The notes below the pieces were generated by a model, which was not told the origin of the DNA, made no database searches, and was given only the letters and a program-made list of their open reading frames with translations. 64,000 nt of DNA, taken from Arachidicoccus sp. BS20 (lineage in GTDB: Bacteria > Bacteroidota > Bacteroidia > Chitinophagales > Chitinophagaceae). The translations under genes and the position numbers were made by a program. Positions 59,333-64,000 of this stretch are shown here, in pieces (within the stretch, counting starts at the first letter, position 1; each line of letters opens with the position of its first letter). The stretch lies in the NCBI RefSeq assembly GCF_001659705.1, contig NZ_CP015971.1, positions 1,488,001 to 1,552,000 on the forward strand, given 5' to 3'.

Positions 59333-60715
59333 ATGAAAAAAATATTCTCGTTATTTATTCTAATGTGTTTTCTTGCACAATCTGCTTTCTCCCAAGACAA
59401 AAAACTATTCAACGAAATGCCTCAACACAAAGCCGAACGCTTGAAATGGTGGACTGACGCGCGTTTCGGAATGTTCATTCATTGGGGATTGTATTCTTTA
59501 GCAGCGCGGCACGAATGGGTAAAAAGCCATGAAAGATTGACCGATTCTGCTTATCAAAAATATTTCGACAACTTTAATCCCGACGAATTTGACCCGAAAA
59601 AATGGGCGAAAGAAGCAAAAGCTGCAGGCATGAAATATGCCGTGTTGACCACAAAGCATCACGAAGGATTTTGTTTGTTCGATTCAAAATACACCGATTA
59701 TAAAGCGACAAATACAAAAGCGCACAGAGACCTTGTACGCGAGTTCGTAGATGCCTTTCGCGCGGAAGGTATCAAGGTTGGTTTTTATTATTCTTTGTTA
59801 GACTGGCATCATCCCGATTATACAATGGACGATGTGCATCCGCAACGCCCTGCAGACGGCTTAACCAATGCGCAGAAAGATTCGGCTTATGCACGTTTTA
59901 ATAAAGGTCGTGATATGAAAAAGTATCAGCAATACCTCAAAAATCAAATCACGGAATTACTCACAAATTATGGAAAGATTGATATTCTCTGGCTCGACTG
60001 GACTTGGGGAAAAGACGATAAATACGGCAAGCACCCCGAAGATTGGGACGCTGTAAATTTAATAAAACTGGTGCGGAAATTACAGCCCGGGATTATCGTG
60101 AACAACCGGCTGGGGCTTGACCAGGAAGGTTATTCCGACGGCGGTGATTTTGAAACACCAGAACAGGTAACGCCTAAACAGCTACTTCCATATAAAGGGA
60201 AATATTGGGAAACTTGTCAAACGTTTTCCGGCTCATGGGGATATTACCGCGACGAAAACACATGGAAAAATCAGCATCAATTGCTCGACTTGCTGATTAC
60301 TTCTACTGCAAACGGCGGCAATCTTATTTTGAATGTCGGTCCAACAGCGCGCGGCGAATTTGATTATCGCGCAACAAGAGCTTTGGACAGTTTGGCTTAC
60401 TGGATGCACGAGAATAAGCAATCGATTTACAACTGTACTTTTCCGCCTGCGCAGTACGATTTGCCTGATTCTATGGATGAACGGCTGACGTATAATCCCA
60501 CAACAAAAAAACTCTATTTGCATCTGCTGAATTATCCGACAAACGGGCAATTGATTCTACCGAATTACAACGGTAAAATTTCTTATGCACAACTCCTCAA
60601 TGATGACTCCGAAATACCCTTTACCGTTGCGGATAATGGGAAAGATGTGATATTGAAATTGCCAAAAGCAAAGCCGCCTTATGAAGTTCCTGTTGTAGAG
60701 TTTGATTTGAAATAA
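59333..60715 (+). CDS. Alpha-L-fucosidase, GH29
   Basis: The 460-residue protein has a signal peptide (IFSLFILMCFLAQSAFSQ) and GH29 landmarks: WWTDARFGMFIHWGLYS, TTKHHEGFCLFDS and KIDILWLDWTW, whose Asp (residue 222) is the expected nucleophile. It should remove fucose from glycans in the periplasm or outside. No SusCD pair or other glycosidase is beside it. Fucose uptake might use the FucP-like transporter at 28.1 kb. Confidence 0.93.
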   Translation: MKKIFSLFILMCFLAQSAFSQDKKLFNEMPQHKAERLKWWTDARFGMFIHWGLYSLAARHEWVKSHERLTDSAYQKYFDNFNPDEFDPKKWAKEAKAAGMKYAVLTTKHHEGFCLFDSKYTDYKATNTKAHRDLVREFVDAFRAEGIKVGFYYSLLDWHHPDYTMDDVHPQRPADGLTNAQKDSAYARFNKGRDMKKYQQYLKNQITELLTNYGKIDILWLDWTWGKDDKYGKHPEDWDAVNLIKLVRKLQPGIIVNNRLGLDQEGYSDGGDFETPEQVTPKQLLPYKGKYWETCQTFSGSWGYYRDENTWKNQHQLLDLLITSTANGGNLILNVGPTARGEFDYRATRALDSLAYWMHENKQSIYNCTFPPAQYDLPDSMDERLTYNPTTKKLYLHLLNYPTNGQLILPNYNGKISYAQLLNDDSEIPFTVADNGKDVILKLPKAKPPYEVPVVEFDLK

Positions 60716-60720
60716 AAAGA

Positions 60721-60832
60721 CTCTTCGGGATTTGCAATCACGAAGCATTGTGCTGTTCGGGATTTGCAATCACGAACTCTTATCCGTGCATTTGTAATGC
60801 ACAATTATTTGCGAATTGCAAATTCCGAAGAG
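60721..60832. repeat. Cluster of direct and inverted repeats between fucosidase and ade
   Basis: The 21-bp unit starting TTCGGGATTTGCAATC occurs twice (60724-60744 and 60756-60776). CTCTTCGGGATTTGCAAT (60721-60738) pairs with ATTGCAAATTCCGAAGAG (60815-60832) with one mismatch. Inside is GTGCATT-TGT-AATGCAC (60786-60802). It is a composite palindromic repeat with no gene. Confidence 0.65.
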
Positions 60833-60862
60833 CATGAAATATTGAACAGTAAAACTTTAATT

Positions 60863-62503
60863 ATGAATTCTCTAACCGCCAATCTCGTCAACGCTTTTGC
60901 CAAAGAAATTTATCCTGTGGAAATTTCTTTTGACAAAAAAATTATTTCTATAAAAAAATTAGGCAATCAAATTGATAGCACACTTCCGTTTATTATTCCC
61001 GGTTTTGTGGATGCGCACGTGCATATCGAAAGTTCCATGCTTATTCCAAGCGAGTTTGCGCGCATTGCCGTTACGCACGGAACGGTTGCGACCGTGAGCG
61101 ATCCGCACGAAATTGCCAATGTTTGCGGCGTGAACGGCGTAAAATACATGATTGAAAACGGCAAGAAAGTGCCCTTCAAATTTTATTTCGGTGCGCCGAG
61201 CTGTGTGCCTGCAACAGTTTTTGAAACGGCAGGTGCAACGCTCGACAGTAACGCAGTGAGAGAATTATTGGAAATGGACGAAATAAAGTATTTAGCCGAG
61301 ATGATGAACTTTCCCGGCGTGCTGCATGGCGATGAAGAAGTGATGAAAAAAATTGCGCACGCACATTCTTTGAACAAACCTGTGGATGGTCATGCGCCCG
61401 GCTTGCGCGGCGATGATGCTAAAAAATATATCGAAGTGGGCATCTCAACCGACCATGAATGCTTTACCAAAGAAGAGGCTTTGGACAAGTTGAAATACGG
61501 CATGAAGATTTTGATTCGCGAAGGCAGTGCGGCAAAAAACTTTGAAGCGTTGATTGATTTACTGAACGATTATGAAGACGAAATCATGTTTTGCAGCGAC
61601 GATAAACATCCCGATAGTTTGGTTCTCGGACACATCAATCAACTATGCGAAAGAGCTGTTGCAAAGGGTATTGATATTTTTAAAATCATCAAAGCAGCTT
61701 GCGTCAATCCGGTATTACATTATAAATTGAACGTAGGTTTGCTGCGGGAAAATGATGATGCAGATTTCATTCTGATAAAAGATTTGGTATCTTTCAAGCC
61801 GTTAAAAACTTATATCGATGGCACTTTAGTCGCCGAAAACGGACAATCCTTAATTAATTCTGTTGCGGAAAAAGAAATCAACAATTTTTCTATTGACAAA
61901 ATAAATATTTCCGATTTTCGTTTTGAGAAAAAGCAGGCTCTTTTCAATGAACGCGAAGAAATCCCAATAATTGAAGCATTGGATGGACAATTAATCACAA
62001 ACAAAGTTTTTCTTCAACCCAAAACTAAAAATGATTCATTAAGAAGCGACACGGAAAAAGATATTTTAAAAATTGTAGTTGTTAATCGTTATCAAAAAGC
62101 ACCTGTCGCCAAAGCATTTATTAAAAATTTCGGTTTAAAAAAAGGTGCGCTTGCTTCGAGCGTAGCGCATGATAGTCATAATATTGTAGCCGTGGGTGTG
62201 GATGATGAAAGTTTGCTCAGTGCAATCAATGCGGTCATCGAAGTAAAAGGCGGCGTAAGCGTTGCAGAGCGGGAAACACACGTACTTCCACTGAACGTAG
62301 CCGGCTTAATGAGCAAGGAAGACGGCTATATAGTTGCCAGAAAATATGCGCAATTGGACAAAATGGCAAAAGATTTGTTAGGTAGTAAGCTGTCCGCGCC
62401 GTTTATGACTTTAAGTTTTATGGCATTGTTGGTCATCCCGCATTTAAAATTGAGCGATAAAGGCTTATTTGACGGGGATAATTTTTCTTTTATAATAAAA
62501 TAA
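60863..62503 (+). CDS. ade: Adenine deaminase
   Basis: The 546-residue amidohydrolase has [41 protein letters not shown]. The metal-site motif HGDEEVM, the [14 protein letters not shown] stretch and a C-terminal PVA(K)[23 protein letters not shown] domain are also present. It deaminates adenine to hypoxanthine for purine salvage. I choose the ATG at 60863, because upstream codons run through the repeat cluster. Confidence 0.93.
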   Translation: MNSLTANLVNAFAKEIYPVEISFDKKIISIKKLGNQIDSTLPFIIPGFVDAHVHIESSMLIPSEFARIAVTHGTVATVSDPHEIANVCGVNGVKYMIENGKKVPFKFYFGAPSCVPATVFETAGATLDSNAVRELLEMDEIKYLAEMMNFPGVLHGDEEVMKKIAHAHSLNKPVDGHAPGLRGDDAKKYIEVGISTDHECFTKEEALDKLKYGMKILIREGSAAKNFEALIDLLNDYEDEIMFCSDDKHPDSLVLGHINQLCERAVAKGIDIFKIIKAACVNPVLHYKLNVGLLRENDDADFILIKDLVSFKPLKTYIDGTLVAENGQSLINSVAEKEINNFSIDKINISDFRFEKKQALFNEREEIPIIEALDGQLITNKVFLQPKTKNDSLRSDTEKDILKIVVVNRYQKAPVAKAFIKNFGLKKGALASSVAHDSHNIVAVGVDDESLLSAINAVIEVKGGVSVAERETHVLPLNVAGLMSKEDGYIVARKYAQLDKMAKDLLGSKLSAPFMTLSFMALLVIPHLKLSDKGLFDGDNFSFIIK

Positions 62504-62507
62504 ATTT

Positions 62508-63779
62508 ATGAAGAAACAATTTGGTTTCGTATTGGCACTCGCATTATTCAGCATTTCATTTTCGTACGCACAAAAAACACAGCATCTGAAAAAAGTAGTA
62601 TCAAGCAAAAGAGGCTACGTGCTGGGGTTGCCACTGCGGGTAGTAGAAATCCCGACAGGTACATTCATCGACAGTAATAAAAACGGGTCGCCGGGCGATA
62701 ACCATCCCATGTTAATCAGCGATTTTTACATCAGCACATCCGAGGTTACCAATGCCCAATATAAAGAGTTTACCGATTGGGTTCGCGATTCTATTGCAGC
62801 CTATCTTTTAGGCGGAAAATATCTCAACATAAGCAAAGCGGGCGACACAAGCATTAACTGGAAAAATGCTTCGCATATTGATTGCACCAGCTCTGAAAAC
62901 AGGGAAAAACTTACGCCCATATTGCTGCCGCCGGCGCAAACATTGAGCCATCATTACGAAGTTGACCCGTCCAAACTGGTGTATGTAATGCAGGGTTTTG
63001 ATTATCAGGAAGCAGCAAAAAAAGAAAACCAGGGAAAAAATCCAAACGAATTTCGGTACAGATACGAAGTAAAAATTTATCCCGACACACTCGTATGGAT
63101 GCGCGACTTCGGTTATTCCAACAATGAGCAAATGGCACTAAGCTATTTCTCAAGTCCCAAATACACCAATTACCCGGTTGTGGGAGTAAACTGGAAACAG
63201 GCAAATGCATACTGCGACTGGCTTACAAGACAGAGAATCCATACTGAACAACGCAGCAAAAGAATGGCTGTAGGCGGGGTTTGCCGCCTGCCGACGGAAG
63301 CAGAGTGGGCGTACGCCGCCAGCCTGAATGAGGACAATGATAAAAAAATAAAACAGCAAACGACACCGGATACCCCCTTTGTTTTTGTTCAGCGCGACTC
63401 GTCAAAAACCAAAAAAAGAAGCAGACACAACGCACGCAAACATTCAAATGACGAAGTCGAAGACAATACATTATTTCCACAAAATATAGCCTTTGGCGAA
63501 CGCGGTAAATACGGTATTGTGGATTTGGCAGATAATGTATCTGAATGGACAAATACTTCCTACTACGAAGGCGGCGATAATTTTGAGAACCGTTTTAACC
63601 CGGATATTCAATGGGGAAAAATAGATTCCGACTCAAAATCGAAACGGAGAAAAGTAGTGCGCGGCGGAAGCTGGAAAGACACGCCGCAGTTCAAAACATC
63701 CTACAATCGCTTTTATGAAGATATGGACGGAGCACACTCCTACATCGGCTTTAGAGTCGTTGTAAATTTACCTGAATAA
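62508..63779 (+). CDS. gldK: GldK/PorK-type gliding motility/type IX secretion protein
   Basis: The 423-residue protein has a formylglycine-generating-enzyme/sulfatase-modifying domain with ISTSEVTNAQYKEFTDWV, GVNWKQANAYCDWLTRQR, RLPTEAEWAYAASL and VVRGGSWKDTPQFK. In the type IX secretion system GldK forms periplasmic rings with GldN beneath the outer membrane. The signal sequence ends FSYAQ and shows no lipobox cysteine, although GldK/PorK is normally a lipoprotein. It starts 5 bp after ade and is followed by gldL. Confidence 0.88.
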   Translation: MKKQFGFVLALALFSISFSYAQKTQHLKKVVSSKRGYVLGLPLRVVEIPTGTFIDSNKNGSPGDNHPMLISDFYISTSEVTNAQYKEFTDWVRDSIAAYLLGGKYLNISKAGDTSINWKNASHIDCTSSENREKLTPILLPPAQTLSHHYEVDPSKLVYVMQGFDYQEAAKKENQGKNPNEFRYRYEVKIYPDTLVWMRDFGYSNNEQMALSYFSSPKYTNYPVVGVNWKQANAYCDWLTRQRIHTEQRSKRMAVGGVCRLPTEAEWAYAASLNEDNDKKIKQQTTPDTPFVFVQRDSSKTKKRSRHNARKHSNDEVEDNTLFPQNIAFGERGKYGIVDLADNVSEWTNTSYYEGGDNFENRFNPDIQWGKIDSDSKSKRRKVVRGGSWKDTPQFKTSYNRFYEDMDGAHSYIGFRVVVNLPE

Positions 63780-63818
63780 AACTCAATTTTTAAAAACTAT
63801 AAACCCCAATTTTAATCT

Positions 63819-64000
63819 ATGTCAGTCGAAAAAGTAAGACCAATAGACAGAATACTCGAAATATTCTATTCTTTCGCGGCAGTGCCTGTATTGCTTGGTG
63901 CATTATTCAAACTTACGCATACAACCCCGTTCGGCTCGCCAAATGCCTGGCTTTACGTAGGCTTGGGTACCGAAGCAATTGTGTTTACAACCTTCGGTTT
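63819..64000 (+). CDS. gldL: GldL/PorL-type motor protein, partial
   Basis: The frame starts MSVEKVRPIDRILEIFYSF and runs off the right edge after 60 residues. It shows the two membrane segments of GldL (AAVPVLLGALFKLTH and WLYVGLGTEAIVFTTFG). GldL and GldM form the inner-membrane proton-driven motor of type IX secretion and gliding. The position after gldK supports the call. Confidence 0.88.
   Translation, partial: MSVEKVRPIDRILEIFYSFAAVPVLLGALFKLTHTTPFGSPNAWLYVGLGTEAIVFTTFG

Overview
This is a chromosomal segment of a Bacteroidota bacterium, most likely from the Chitinophagaceae. The supporting signs are a gldK-gldL gliding/type IX secretion cluster at the right edge, -7 promoter boxes of the TAnnTTTG type, almost no Shine-Dalgarno sequences, a TonB-dependent receptor with an N-terminal carboxypeptidase-regulatory-like domain, DUF6580 and PSP1/RicT-like proteins, a dihydrolipoyl acetyltransferase with two lipoyl domains, and many short palindromic intergenic repeats. 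No rRNA, tRNA or CRISPR array was seen.

Left part (1-8.4 kb): a LacI-type regulator with its own operator and a dipeptide epimerase precede an A+T-rich accessory island. The island carries a two-gene type IV restriction-like system: a coiled-coil McrB-like NTPase overlapping a McrC/DUF2357-like PD-(D/E)xK nuclease. Just upstream of this operon is a complete IS4-family insertion sequence with readable ends and a 9-bp target duplication, then the relic of an IS982-family transposase. From 8.4 to 20.6 kb lie mostly housekeeping genes: deoxynucleoside kinase, trpS, a YpdA-like flavoprotein, an MlaE-type permease, rpsG, rpsL and ilvE. Interspersed are a mazEF toxin-antitoxin pair beside a YpdA tail fragment, and an HxlR-controlled cluster of Rossmann-fold oxidoreductases.

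Middle (20.7-42.4 kb): two M16 zinc-peptidase genes are separated by a ParE/RelE toxin-antitoxin pair. After them come osmC, comEC, purH, a FucP-like sugar transporter, kdsD, a LolC/E-like permease, truB, ssb, a delta-prime clamp-loader subunit, a PSP1 protein, guaB, an ECF sigma factor with a membrane partner, and the pyruvate dehydrogenase E2 gene.

Right part (42.4-64 kb): a TonB-dependent receptor behind a DtxR-type palindrome, dnaJ-grpE, a TrxR-like ferredoxin/flavodoxin-NADP reductase, an AraC regulator with a collapsed SDR gene, glyS, a sterol-desaturase-family hydroxylase, a lemA-TPM-TPM operon, two lipoproteins, purM, trmD, a GH29 alpha-L-fucosidase, adenine deaminase, and gldK followed by the start of gldL.

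Most genes are single or in short operons separated by strong bidirectional hairpin terminators. Several housekeeping genes have a -7 promoter box only 3-7 nt before the start codon, which suggests leaderless or nearly leaderless mRNAs. The most interesting loci are the coiled-coil McrBC-like tandem and the toxin-antitoxin pairs lodged between or beside conserved genes.
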